Below, one piece after another: positions 27,487 to 36,674 of a stretch of 64,000 nt of DNA. The stretch is from Clostridia bacterium. Lineage in GTDB: Bacteria > Bacillota > Clostridia > Oscillospirales > Acutalibacteraceae. Location of the stretch: contig JAILMJ010000102.1 of assembly GCA_024692685.1 (NCBI GenBank), positions 1 to 64,000 of the forward strand, written 5' to 3'. The notes under the pieces are model-generated. The model was not told the origin of the DNA, did not search any database, and saw only the letters and a list, made by a program, of their open reading frames with translations. The position numbers and the translations under genes are program-made. Numbering within the stretch: the stretch's first letter is position 1; each line of letters starts with the position of its first letter.

Positions 27487-29847
27487 TCAAAATGAATATT
27501 GCTTTGAGACTTTATATTCACCCGGAACGAGATTGAATATGGCCGCTCTGCTCAGTTTACTGCGTGAATTATTCTCATCAACGAAACACCATCCGTCCGG
27601 TAAGACAATATAACCGCCGGCTTCATCGGGGCAGGAAATATTGAGCAGGATATTATCACCGTCTTTTTTCCACTCAACCTCTACCCTGCCGCAAGGAGCG
27701 TCATAATGAGCCTTGACGCTGCTTAATTGAGAGATAAAAGCAGGCGAAATATCAAAATCATTGCAGGATTTGTTTCTGGGATTGACTCTGATACCGGCAA
27801 TCCTTTGAATAAACCAGTTTATTATATCACCCATAAAATGATGATTAAGGGAATTCGGACTGTCCCATTCTTCCTCCGGCAGAAAATCTTCAGGTAATGA
27901 GGTGAGGCCCTGCCTGAGCAGTATTCCGTATGAAGGATAGTCAGTTCTTGTAATCATCCTGTAAGCAAGCTCGCTCTGACCGCAGTCACTGAGAACATGA
28001 AACAAAGTCCTTATTCCTATCATTCCGCAATCAAAATGGTCATTCTTTTCATGAATGATATCTAAAAGCACATCACAGGCTTTTGCCTTCTCTGAATCTT
28101 CAAACACACCGTAATAAATACAAATTGACTGAGCAGTCTGACAGTGTGATCTGACTGTCATGGTTGAAAAATCCACACAGTTTTCTCTGATTGAGTTTCT
28201 GAACGAATTATAGAGACTTTCGGCAAATGTGTAATGATATGTAAGACCCAAAGCTTTGAAAAGGTCCATTGATTTCCTGCAAATATACATTGAGATTACA
28301 CTGTCGGTCAGATAAAGAGGTGCCGTTGGATCGCCCGCGCCTTTGAGCGGCTGTAACCAGTCTCCGAGACCTATTTCAATAAGGCCGTCATCTCTCCTTT
28401 TCTGAGATATATATGACAGATATCTGAAAATAGACTCACTGCATTCTTTTGCAGGCGTTAAATCTCCTCTGAATCTGTAAATCTGCCAACACAATTCGGT
28501 TAGTACATTATCCCATGCGGGACCGTTTCCCCAATCAAAGCCCCAGCCGCCTGTCGGAACAATTCCGGGCAAAGCGCCGTCTCCGCGCTGAGCTTTGCAA
28601 ATGTTTCTCAGCCACTCTCTGTAGCTGTTTTCGGGAGTCAGGGTAAGCATCATCCGCTCAGACGAAACAGCGGCATCCCCGGTCCAGCCGTTCTTTTCCC
28701 TGTGAGGACAGTCAGTCGGGAAATAATAGAAGTTTGCAAGGTCGCTTATCCTGCTCATTTTACCGAGAGAATTCATAATATTATCGGAACACTCAAAATT
28801 TGCTCTCTCTTTTAAATCGGAATTTGCCACAAGCATAGTGAGCGTGTCATCGGAAATCTGAACTTCATCAAGGCCGAAGGCAAGAGCATATCTGTAACCC
28901 ATATAGCAAAAAGCAGGCTCAAAGACCTCATTATTTGCGCCTTTACAGACATAGTAAACCGTTTGACCGTAACCTACCGGATAAAACGAACCGGTGTTTT
29001 TAACAGAAATGTTTCCGTTACCGAGCTTAAGTTCGCTGAAGATAATACAAATCTTCTGCCCTTTTTTCCCGTTTACTTTCAGCCTGCAAATACCGGCGGT
29101 GTTTTTACCGAAATCAAACAGAGTACCCTCCTGACCGTGAAAATCTAAATTCATCTGTGTGGGAAGCTTCATATTGTCACGGTTATCAAATTCGCTGTCA
29201 AGTCTGCACTTCTTAATCTCAACCGGATTTACCTCTTGTGTAATAACAATCGGATCAGCTTCGCAAAGCCTGAACTCCCCTCTCGGCATATCGGCTTTCA
29301 TAACGTTATCCCACGAAGAATCATCAAAGGAAGGACTCATCCAGTCATCTATCTCAAGATTTGCATCGTAAAAGCATCCGCTTCTTAAATCATCAAAGAT
29401 AATCGGAGAAGGATGACATTTAAAGCTTTCATCGGCATACTTTATTTCCTCGGAGCCGTCACTTTTGATATAGGTTAAACTCATAGCAAATGAAGGAACA
29501 TTTCTGAAACGGGCAATGTCAAAATCCCATACCCTGCCTCCGATTGAATTCTGCATACCGTTCCCCAGTATAAGGCAAACCGAATTGTTTTCTTTAAGTA
29601 AACCGGTCACGTCATATTCATCAAAATAAATAATATCATCCGGGTTGGAAATATAGGGAGCAAGAAGGCCCTTGGTAATCTTTCTGCCGTTTAAATATAA
29701 ATCATAAAAACCGGCACTTGAAACGGTGATGATGGCTTTATCACAGGCGTCAGCCTTGAAATTTTTCCTGATATAAGGAGCATTAACATGCTTTTCGTAG
29801 GTGTTCAATTCCTTTGTTGCTTTGTAAAAAACAGACGGGAAGTTCAT
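27487..29847 (-). CDS. GH78 family alpha-L-rhamnosidase
   Basis: Glycoside hydrolase of 786 residues that would remove terminal alpha-L-rhamnose. It has N-terminal beta-sandwich domains (residues about 15-330, with SSAGFYDLYLNGRKI and ARFRNVPSFAMSL), then the (alpha/alpha)6 catalytic barrel. The barrel has the typical PTDCPHREKNGWTGDA near 390 and the C-terminal SLNHHFMGDIINWF block. There is no signal peptide, so it acts inside the cell on imported oligosaccharides. The second ATG (29847) is taken as start because GGAGG lies 7 bases before it. It is downstream of two secreted-protein genes, separated by a hairpin. Confidence 0.9.
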   Translation of the reverse strand: MNFPSVFYKATKELNTYEKHVNAPYIRKNFKADACDKAIITVSSAGFYDLYLNGRKITKGLLAPYISNPDDIIYFDEYDVTGLLKENNSVCLILGNGMQNSIGGRVWDFDIARFRNVPSFAMSLTYIKSDGSEEIKYADESFKCHPSPIIFDDLRSGCFYDANLEIDDWMSPSFDDSSWDNVMKADMPRGEFRLCEADPIVITQEVNPVEIKKCRLDSEFDNRDNMKLPTQMNLDFHGQEGTLFDFGKNTAGICRLKVNGKKGQKICIIFSELKLGNGNISVKNTGSFYPVGYGQTVYYVCKGANNEVFEPAFCYMGYRYALAFGLDEVQISDDTLTMLVANSDLKERANFECSDNIMNSLGKMSRISDLANFYYFPTDCPHREKNGWTGDAAVSSERMMLTLTPENSYREWLRNICKAQRGDGALPGIVPTGGWGFDWGNGPAWDNVLTELCWQIYRFRGDLTPAKECSESIFRYLSYISQKRRDDGLIEIGLGDWLQPLKGAGDPTAPLYLTDSVISMYICRKSMDLFKALGLTYHYTFAESLYNSFRNSIRENCVDFSTMTVRSHCQTAQSICIYYGVFEDSEKAKACDVLLDIIHEKNDHFDCGMIGIRTLFHVLSDCGQSELAYRMITRTDYPSYGILLRQGLTSLPEDFLPEEEWDSPNSLNHHFMGDIINWFIQRIAGIRVNPRNKSCNDFDISPAFISQLSSVKAHYDAPCGRVEVEWKKDGDNILLNISCPDEAGGYIVLPDGWCFVDENNSRSKLSRAAIFNLVPGEYKVSKQYSF

Positions 29848-29884
29848 AATCATTCCTCCGGATTATCTGTGACATATTAAACAG

Positions 29885-29907
29885 TCCGTGCCGAAAAACG
29901 GCACGGA
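29885..29907 (-). terminator. Hairpin after the secreted 218-residue protein gene
   Basis: A perfect 9-base stem TCCGTGCCG / CGGCACGGA with a 5-base loop lies 7 bases downstream of the stop of the - strand gene ending at 29914. No long T run follows on the - strand (CTGTTTA), so read-through into the rhamnosidase gene is likely and the hairpin may mainly set relative expression or protect the 3' end. Confidence 0.6.
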
Positions 29908-29913
29908 ATCAAA

Positions 29914-30570
29914 TTATGCAGCCTGACCTGCTATAAAAGCTAAAAGTAAATTTTTCAGGAACGGGGTCAGATCAAGTCCGCCCGGGACAGCAACCATACT
30001 GTCGGAAACGGAGAAAGATATCTCGTCAAAATACGTGTTCTGTACATTCTTTGTCTGAGAGTCATATACGTTGAGAATTTTCAACGTATCGCCGAGATAA
30101 TAGAATTTAAGTTTCACCGTCGCGCCGTCATTGAACTGCTCAACATAATATCTTGTACCGTCAAGTTCTTCCTCATAGCTTGTTTCAAAGTGAGTAACAC
30201 CCTTAGTTATACCGACTGCACTTTTTACAAGAGCCCATACATCAACATTTGCGAGACCTGTATTATCAACTTTAACATAAAAGAACGGAAGAACAGGAAG
30301 GTAAGCATAGGCTGAACCGCCGGTAAGCACAACCCTGACGTTGAAAAAGCCGGTATTATAGTCGTAAGCAGCGTTATTGCCTTTGATTATATACGTTGCA
30401 GATGATGCCCCGGCATAGGTGCTTCCGGTTCTAATTTTGACAGATACTTCATTGGCGCTGCTCAATTTGCTGAGCAGTGCATCCGTCTTTGTTGTTGCGG
30501 CGCCGGCGAAAACCGTTGCTGCACTCAGAACGAAAACAATCGATAAAATCAGAGATAAAGTTTTTTTCAT
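29914..30570 (-). CDS. Secreted protein of unknown function
   Basis: The 218-residue product has a clear signal peptide (MKKTLSLILSIVFVLSAAT, with a likely cleavage after FAGAA near residue 25). The mature part has many beta-type segments (VSVKIRTGS, TYIIKGNNAAYDY, FFNVRVVLTGGSAYAYLP, ATVKLKFYYLGD), which may form a LolA- or lipocalin-like half barrel. No family is recognised with certainty. It begins 23 bases after the secreted PHP protein and is probably translated from the same message. AAGGAG precedes the ATG. Confidence 0.75.
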   Translation of the reverse strand: MKKTLSLILSIVFVLSAATVFAGAATTKTDALLSKLSSANEVSVKIRTGSTYAGASSATYIIKGNNAAYDYNTGFFNVRVVLTGGSAYAYLPVLPFFYVKVDNTGLANVDVWALVKSAVGITKGVTHFETSYEEELDGTRYYVEQFNDGATVKLKFYYLGDTLKILNVYDSQTKNVQNTYFDEISFSVSDSMVAVPGGLDLTPFLKNLLLAFIAGQAA

Positions 30571-30593
30571 ATTGAAAACTCCTTAAATTAATG

Positions 30594-32135
30594 TCAGAAC
30601 AGGTTCTTAAATGTCCTGTCAATTATATCTTTCCAGTTTGAGAAAATACCGATAAGGCAGTCGAGTTTACCAAAGTCAATAAACCCGCTGTCAACAACAG
30701 GCGATTTACCGGCATTCTTTTCGGCGTTAAGAAGGAAAGCCTGTGTATATACTATTCCGCCCTCGCCGAAGACTTCAGCCCTGACATAATTGCCCAGGTC
30801 GGAAGAATAGTCGGAAAGTTTCAGCGTTGCCTCATCTGCTTTGGTTGTAGCAATAAGTTTGCCGTTTGAAATCCAGCGGACTAAAAGAGCATCAGTAGTA
30901 TTGATTGTTATTGAATCCGCATCTTCATCAATATTAATTCCGGTTATCATCGGCTGGGTTTCGCCTTCAAAATAACCGTTTTCATCGAGAACATCATAAA
31001 CTATTCCGATATCATCATCGGCATCACGTTCACCGTTTTCTATTTCCTCAACCCTGGTTTTCATTTCAGTGATAACAGACTCAATATTCGTATAGGTTTC
31101 TGTTTCACCGTAGAACTGTTTAACAGCAGAAGCGATTTGTTCCAGTTCGTCAGGATTTCCTATACAGTGGCTTGCGCCGAAGAATTCTCCGTTTGAAAGG
31201 CAGCTTTTGAGGGCAGAACTTGATTGTTCGGCCATCAGCGCATAGACAAAGCCCGTGTCAATTTTATCAAGCTGATGGGCATCGCTTGAACAAATAGCGT
31301 AAACATTCTCTCCGTTATCGGCAAATCTATTAAGCAACCTGTCCCAGAGTATTCTGTCAAATCTGGTTCTGTTGTCGCCCTTTGAATTAATATCAATTCC
31401 GATGCACGCGCCGAATCTGTCAATCAGACTTGCAAATTTATTAATATGATACCAATAATTGAATTCTTCGTCATTATAAGCATCCGCCGAATGAATCTCA
31501 TATCTGGCTTTGGTGTATTCACCCGGATGATTGATAACGCAAACACCGTCAAGAGAATCAACGTTTTTTACGGCATCAATATAAGTTTCGATTGTGTTGT
31601 TGTGGAAATCAGCGAACCAGCTGTTAACGTGAGCGTTTGCAGATACGGCGTTCTGCTCAATACCGTACGGCACTCTCATAATTGTCTTTCCGTTGCTGCA
31701 AACGAGATAATCATCGCCGTTTTCAGCAGTTGAGTAGGTATATGAAATTCCGTTATTGAAGACGCCTTCATTACCGAGATAAACCAGCTCTCCTTCATTT
31801 CTGCCTATAAGAGAAAGAACAGAATGAATCAGTTTATTGGGATTCTCGGTCTCCCAGGTATAGTTAACTGTACCGTGGTCAGTTATAGCTACGATATCAA
31901 ATCCGCATTCCAGATGTCTTTCAATCGACTCTTTGAGCGTCGGATCGCCGTCGCTTGCATTTGTGTGATTATGCAGACCGGTCTTGTAAGCTTTGACAGT
32001 TGACCAGTCAATATTCTGATAGGGATTTGAAATTACATAATCTCCGCCTGCATCCTGAGCAAAAACCGGAACCGAAACTACGCAACCCGTAATCAAAGCA
32101 GATATGACTAATACGGAAACCAATTTTTTAAGCAT
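30594..32135 (-). CDS. Exported PHP-domain protein (putative phosphoesterase)
   Basis: The 513-residue product has an N-terminal export signal (MLKKLVSVLVISALITGC, then VPVFA-QD). It could be cleaved after VFA or lipidated at the Cys of ITGC. The PHP metal motifs follow: HNHTNASDGD, ITDHGT, INHPGE and SSDAHQLD. A C-terminal region of about 130 residues looks like a beta-sandwich ending in an IDFGKLDCLIGIF segment. PHP enzymes hydrolyse phosphoesters with two or three metals. Most are cytoplasmic, so export is notable. The ATG at 32135 has an AGAGGTGA site; a GTG within that site is not used. Confidence 0.82.
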   Translation of the reverse strand: MLKKLVSVLVISALITGCVVSVPVFAQDAGGDYVISNPYQNIDWSTVKAYKTGLHNHTNASDGDPTLKESIERHLECGFDIVAITDHGTVNYTWETENPNKLIHSVLSLIGRNEGELVYLGNEGVFNNGISYTYSTAENGDDYLVCSNGKTIMRVPYGIEQNAVSANAHVNSWFADFHNNTIETYIDAVKNVDSLDGVCVINHPGEYTKARYEIHSADAYNDEEFNYWYHINKFASLIDRFGACIGIDINSKGDNRTRFDRILWDRLLNRFADNGENVYAICSSDAHQLDKIDTGFVYALMAEQSSSALKSCLSNGEFFGASHCIGNPDELEQIASAVKQFYGETETYTNIESVITEMKTRVEEIENGERDADDDIGIVYDVLDENGYFEGETQPMITGINIDEDADSITINTTDALLVRWISNGKLIATTKADEATLKLSDYSSDLGNYVRAEVFGEGGIVYTQAFLLNAEKNAGKSPVVDSGFIDFGKLDCLIGIFSNWKDIIDRTFKNLF

Positions 32136-32153
32136 AGATGTCACCTCTAAATA

Positions 32154-32182
32154 ATTTTACAATACAAAATGATATTTTTCAA
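32154..32182 (-). promoter_or_regulatory. Promoter of the exported PHP-protein operon
   Basis: On the - strand TTGAAA (32182-32177), 17 bases, then TAAAAT (32159-32154). Both boxes match consensus at five of six positions. Transcription would start about 10 bases before the ribosome binding site, so the leader is very short. Confidence 0.65.
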
Positions 32183-32201
32183 CAACATTTTCCGGCACGG
32201 T

Positions 32202-32234
32202 CCGGATTGCTCCTTTTTCTTTTAAAAAATCCGG
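32202..32234. repeat. Inverted repeat in the divergent PHP/M28 intergenic region
   Basis: CCGGATT (32202-32208) and AATCCGG (32228-32234) form a perfect 7-base dyad separated by 19 bases, between the two divergent promoters. A further CCGG copy lies at 32192-32195. It may be a binding site for a shared regulator, but it could also be chance. Confidence 0.35.
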
Positions 32235-32319
32235 TATATTCTATTTTCTTCTTGTAATCTTATTAAAAATGATATATTATAATTATTGGCAAAAAGTCTA
32301 ATATTTGAGGAGGAATAAA

Positions 32320-33660
32320 ATGAACGAAGATAACAAAAAATATGTTGATGAAGCCTATGAAATAATCCGTCACGCTTCTCTGGATATCGGCTCAAGGCTG
32401 CCCGGTTCAGAAAATGAAAGAAAATTTGCGAATTATATGGGCGATAAGCTCAGGGAAATCGGCATCAATCCCGTAAAAGAAGTATTTTCAGTATCCCCAA
32501 GGTCTTCAATAGGCGGCATACCTTACGCAGGCTGGGCAGGTGTTATTCTCTCTGTTGCTTCATATTTTGCTCAGGACAACCCTTATCTCTGGTATCCTAT
32601 GGCCGCGCTCGGACTTATAGTCATTATCTGGCTGATTGCAAGCGTATTTCTTTACAGCACCTGCTTTGATATGTTTTTCAAGCAGAAAATATCACAGAAT
32701 GTTTACGGTGAAATTACTCCGGAAGACGGAGAATATGACTATACAATTATCCTTTCCGGTCATACCGATACAAGCTGGAACTGGAAACATTCTGAGCACG
32801 CATACAAATACAAGGATAAGCCAATACTCGGAATAATTACTACCTATGGTAAAGTCGGTTTCGGCGCAATATGCTATTTCTTCATTGCTCTGACCTCGAT
32901 TTTTATGGCAGTGCTTCAGACTATGGTTATGCTCGGCAATCAGAATGCAATGATTCTCTACAGATACAATCCCGGTTTTCAGAATTTCAGATTTGCAATG
33001 TATTTCCTGCCCATTATCTGCGCAATAGGCTGCTTCTTCGTTATAATGTGGAACGACGGCGATGAAAAGAATGCTTCAAAAGGCGCTATGGACAATGCAA
33101 GCGGCATAGCCCTCAGTTATGAAGTTATTAAATATTTCAAAGAAAATCCCGATAAGCTTCCTGAAAGATGCAGAATAATAGACCTTAACTGCGGGTCGGA
33201 AGAAGCCGGCCTCAGAGGTTCAATGGCCTTCACGAGTCAGCACAAGGGTGAACCTATACTTGAAAACGCGTGGAACATCAACTCTGACTCTGTAGCAGAC
33301 AAGGACTATTTTGAAGTCGTTATCAAAGACGACTGGCAGTTTACGAGATTCGATACAGACCTTGAAAAGATGTTCAAAGACACCTTCGAGGAAATGGAAA
33401 TCGAAAGCAAAACGGGCGGATGCATCCATAATCCCGTCGGCGGATGCGACAGCACCCCGATGACAAAAGCCGGAATTAAGTCCGTAACCTTTGCCGCTCA
33501 GAATCCTATACTCACATGGTATTATCACACTTTCAGAGATCTTCCCGACAGATTTGAAGCTGAAACAGTCGGAACGGGATTTGAGGTAATTCTCAGCGTC
33601 ATTAACAAAATCAGTGAATTTCAGAAAGAGAACGGCTATAACGGACCACAGAAAAAGTAA
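32320..33660 (+). CDS. Membrane-embedded M28-type metallopeptidase
   Basis: The 446-residue product is a zinc aminopeptidase-fold protein with the ligands of family M28: SGHTDTSWN, the bridging Asp in GAMDNASG, NCGSEEAGLRG, INSDSVAD and the late His in WYYHTFRD. Between the first 80 residues and the catalytic motifs there are two hydrophobic segments (AGVILSVASYF, LGLIVIIWLIASVFLY). Two more follow at about 190-260 (FGAICYFFIALTSIFM, FYFLP-like). So the peptidase domain is split by membrane helices. Substrate is unknown. The ATG at 32320 has GAGGAGG upstream. Confidence 0.85.
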   Translation: MNEDNKKYVDEAYEIIRHASLDIGSRLPGSENERKFANYMGDKLREIGINPVKEVFSVSPRSSIGGIPYAGWAGVILSVASYFAQDNPYLWYPMAALGLIVIIWLIASVFLYSTCFDMFFKQKISQNVYGEITPEDGEYDYTIILSGHTDTSWNWKHSEHAYKYKDKPILGIITTYGKVGFGAICYFFIALTSIFMAVLQTMVMLGNQNAMILYRYNPGFQNFRFAMYFLPIICAIGCFFVIMWNDGDEKNASKGAMDNASGIALSYEVIKYFKENPDKLPERCRIIDLNCGSEEAGLRGSMAFTSQHKGEPILENAWNINSDSVADKDYFEVVIKDDWQFTRFDTDLEKMFKDTFEEMEIESKTGGCIHNPVGGCDSTPMTKAGIKSVTFAAQNPILTWYYHTFRDLPDRFEAETVGTGFEVILSVINKISEFQKENGYNGPQKK

Positions 33661-33674
33661 AAAAAACATTAATC

Positions 33675-33707
33675 GCGGACCTGTGTTTCACCACAGGTCC
33701 GCTTTTT
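33675..33707. terminator. Terminator hairpin between convergent M28 and phosphatase genes
   Basis: A perfect 11-base stem GCGGACCTGTG / CACAGGTCCGC with a 6-base loop is followed by TTTTTAATAAAT on the + strand, 15 bases after the peptidase stop. The - strand also reads a T-rich tract (TTAATGTTTTTTT) after the stem, so it probably stops transcription from both sides. Confidence 0.9.
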
Positions 33708-33722
33708 AATAAATATCAAAAG

Positions 33723-35348
33723 TTAAGGCTGTTCGGGAACAGGTTCGCTCTCATTTGATGTTTCTATTGAAATAAAATTATTATGGGCGGCATATGCCCA
33801 CTTAAAACCAAATATATTACAGACGGAGTCAAGGGGGACATAGAGCTGACCGGCATTTGCGCGGACAACCTTATTCTCAAGGCGGATACTTTCACCATTG
33901 ACTTCAGCTGCATCGCTGTTTTCATAGAATACGGCACTTTTTCCGTAAACAGAAGTTGTCATCTTCCCTTTTTCCCTGACGGTGCTTCCTCCGATAAACG
34001 TACAGAGCGTCCCGAAAGCAATAAACCATTTACCGTCAATCTTTATCGGAGGAACCTCCGCCGCACAAAGACCGCAATCCATACCTTTGAATATCATTCT
34101 TGTTCTTCCGGGTCCGAATACCGGCGGAAGCCTGCGCGGAATGATTTCATCGTTATCCTTGTCTATAACACATTCATCAATTATTCTGCCGTCGTCAAGT
34201 CCGGAAGTGAATTTTGCTTTATTGCCGTCAATTTCAACGATGGTATAAGCGCTGACCTGTTCTTCCTGAGGATAATACGAACAATGCCAGATTTTATCAC
34301 AGGTTTTGGTACCGGGTGGATTGCAATGGCCGTTGCCGAGCTCATAATGAACAGTACCCTGGGACGGCTTTTCATACAGTTCTTCATTTTTTATCGGATA
34401 ACTTCTTGAAAAATTATGTTCGTGACCGCTGAAAATCACGTCCTGTTTTTCAAAACATTCACGCATCATCGGAAATCCGTCATCATTTGAAAGGTTTGAT
34501 CCGGAATAATACATAGGAAAATGATAAGAACCGAATTTCCAGGTTTTTCGGGTTAATGCAAGATCGCTTAGTGACCATTCATTTACAAGCTCGGGCTCAT
34601 TGACGCCGTAAACCGTAAAGTGGGCATTGCCGTAGTCGAAGGAGTAATTCTCCGGCCGCCAGTTTTCAGGTCCGTTCAGAGGATATGAATGCTCCAGAAT
34701 TGCATTGAAAAACTCAGCAGGTTCAGCGTAATATCTGTTCACTTCCTCGGGAAAATAAAACTCAAAACCGCGGTTGTCGTGATTACCGCATGTCATCATG
34801 TATGGCAGGTGCTCTATAATACCTTCCAAACCTTCAAACATAGCATTCCACTGTATTTCATGCTGACCGCAGTTGGTATTATCACCGGCAGTAAGAATAA
34901 ATTTTAAATCCTCATTTTCACTCAGAATCCGCTTGAGAAACTTATTGAGATATGAGTAGTCGGGATTATAATGATCATTGTCCTTCTGATGATCTGAAAT
35001 GGCAAGAAACCTGAATTTTGTCAGGTTTTCTTCTTCTGTATCGAACCAGTATTCTTCACTTCTGTTTAAATCGTTGCCGCAGGTATAATAATACCTGGTT
35101 CCCGGCTTCAGGTTTTTTGCGCATGCCCAGAACAGCGATGAGGTATCAACATCGCTCACAAAAGGCTTAGTGACGGCATTAACCCTGAATTTGCATCCGT
35201 TTTTTTCATAATATTCAAGATATCCTGACTCTGTTTTCCTGTCGGCACGCCAGGACACCGTCATCGAAGTCTTTGCGTCCCCGCTGATACTGACCATTAT
35301 ATGATCGGGCTTTTCAGTGGCAAGCCTGTAATTCGGCATTCTATCCAT
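33723..35348 (-). CDS. Purple-acid-phosphatase-like metallophosphoesterase with C-terminal stalk-like domain
   Basis: The 541-residue product has an N-terminal FnIII-like domain (DHIMVSISGDAKTSMTVSWR), then a calcineurin-like phosphoesterase core: ISDHQKDN, AGDNTN, TCGNHDNRG, SYHFPMYY and SGHEHNF. About residues 440-530 resemble the copper amine oxidase N-terminal-like stalk domain (KIDGKWFIAF, LYVPLDSVCNIFGF). There is no signal peptide, although both accessory domains are usually found on exported proteins. I start at ATG 35348, which has a TGGAG site. It overlaps the GH27 gene by 8 bases and is the last gene of the phoH operon. Confidence 0.82.
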   Translation of the reverse strand: MDRMPNYRLATEKPDHIMVSISGDAKTSMTVSWRADRKTESGYLEYYEKNGCKFRVNAVTKPFVSDVDTSSLFWACAKNLKPGTRYYYTCGNDLNRSEEYWFDTEEENLTKFRFLAISDHQKDNDHYNPDYSYLNKFLKRILSENEDLKFILTAGDNTNCGQHEIQWNAMFEGLEGIIEHLPYMMTCGNHDNRGFEFYFPEEVNRYYAEPAEFFNAILEHSYPLNGPENWRPENYSFDYGNAHFTVYGVNEPELVNEWSLSDLALTRKTWKFGSYHFPMYYSGSNLSNDDGFPMMRECFEKQDVIFSGHEHNFSRSYPIKNEELYEKPSQGTVHYELGNGHCNPPGTKTCDKIWHCSYYPQEEQVSAYTIVEIDGNKAKFTSGLDDGRIIDECVIDKDNDEIIPRRLPPVFGPGRTRMIFKGMDCGLCAAEVPPIKIDGKWFIAFGTLCTFIGGSTVREKGKMTTSVYGKSAVFYENSDAAEVNGESIRLENKVVRANAGQLYVPLDSVCNIFGFKWAYAAHNNFISIETSNESEPVPEQP

Positions 35349-36618
35349 TCTTTTTCTCCAGTTTAAGCAAAGCAACTCCGTGTGGGCTGACAGAAACAAA
35401 ACCGTCAGTATCTATATATTTATGTTCCCACATATCCCAGACGGTTTCATCGCCTTTATAAAATCCGATATTTCTGATTTTATCATCGGTATTGAAAAGA
35501 GCGGTATATCTGCAATTTTCACCGTTAGACTGCCAGATTATTTCTCCCTTACCGTTATCCTCATTACGAACGGTCTGCCTGCCGTTAAAGGATTTTTTGC
35601 TCATTTCGAGAACATCACTGTTGGTCAGTACAGACAGTGTAAAATCATCAAGCATCGAAAGCTCCGAGCCAATCATCAATGGCGATCTGAAAATGCACCA
35701 GAGACTCATCATTGTTTTGATTTCATCGTGAGTGAATCTGCTTTCTCTTCCTACACCGTCATTATCGCAAAGCTGTAATCTCCCGACTGGAAGCATATCG
35801 CAATCCGGCCAAGCTCCCGGTTTAACATACGCCTGCCATGAAAGACAGCGTCCGAACATATCATATAATTTATCCCAGCTATCCCAAAAATCGCCTGATA
35901 TGCGCCACATCTCAGCGTTCTGCGCAAGGTGCGCGTGCTCCTCAACCGGAGCGGGACCGGGAGAAAGAGAAAGGACAATATTTCTGCCGCACGAATCAAT
36001 TGCGGAACGAATAAGTTCTATTTCTTTACGTGCCGAGTACGGATCCTCTTTATTGAATTCTGTATTTGCTATATCGTCGCATTTAACAAAATCTACTCCC
36101 CACGAAGCATATAATTCAAACAGTGAATCGTAGTACTCCTTTGCTCCGTGAGCAGAAACATTGACACCGTACATATCGGTATTCCAAGGGCAGTAGGATT
36201 CAGTGTTTGCTATATCGGCGGCAGTTATACCGTCACATTTTATGGGAATTGAAGCTTTAACCGCCTGTCTCGGAATACCTCTCATTATATGGATACCGAA
36301 TTTCAGGCCAAGCGAATGAATATAGTCAGCAATAGGGCCGAATCCTTTTCCGTCCTTAGCAGACGGAAATCTTTCTACCGCGGGAATAAGCCGTGAAAAC
36401 TCATCCATACAAAGCGGAGCGTAATCGTGATAAGCATACCCGTCAGCCGTAGGCTCTGACCATTGAATATCGCAAACAATATATTCATATCCGTATTTCT
36501 TAAGATTCTTAGCCATATAATCGGCATTGGCTTTAAGCTGTGCCTCATTCACGCTGTCGCCGTAGCAATCCCAGCTGTTCCAGCCCATCGGAGGGGTAAG
36601 TGCAATTCTTTTATTCAT
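35341..36618 (-). CDS. GH27 family glycoside hydrolase (alpha-galactosidase type)
   Basis: The 425-residue enzyme has TPPMGWNSWDCYG at 8-20, the probable nucleophile Asp181 in VDFVKCDD and the probable acid/base Asp243 in RISGDFWDSW. Other GH27 hallmarks are CDIQW, FGIHIMRGIPRQAV and WPDCDML. The RGIPR and LSPGPAPVEEHA variants suggest a subgroup different from the classic melibiases, so the substrate may be an alpha-galactoside or a related alpha-linked sugar. There is no signal peptide. The ATG at 36618 has an AAAGGA site. It sits between a TIM-barrel isomerase and a phosphatase. Confidence 0.88.
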   Translation of the reverse strand: MNKRIALTPPMGWNSWDCYGDSVNEAQLKANADYMAKNLKKYGYEYIVCDIQWSEPTADGYAYHDYAPLCMDEFSRLIPAVERFPSAKDGKGFGPIADYIHSLGLKFGIHIMRGIPRQAVKASIPIKCDGITAADIANTESYCPWNTDMYGVNVSAHGAKEYYDSLFELYASWGVDFVKCDDIANTEFNKEDPYSARKEIELIRSAIDSCGRNIVLSLSPGPAPVEEHAHLAQNAEMWRISGDFWDSWDKLYDMFGRCLSWQAYVKPGAWPDCDMLPVGRLQLCDNDGVGRESRFTHDEIKTMMSLWCIFRSPLMIGSELSMLDDFTLSVLTNSDVLEMSKKSFNGRQTVRNEDNGKGEIIWQSNGENCRYTALFNTDDKIRNIGFYKGDETVWDMWEHKYIDTDGFVSVSPHGVALLKLEKKNG

Positions 36619-36674
36619 CTCAACTGTCCTTTCCGTACACATAATATTTGAATAACCGGTCAATACCGTGAGGA

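Noticed and set aside
33783..34409. 208-codon open frame antisense to the phosphatase gene
   Set aside because: Shadow of a supported gene; no initiation signal or family resemblance.
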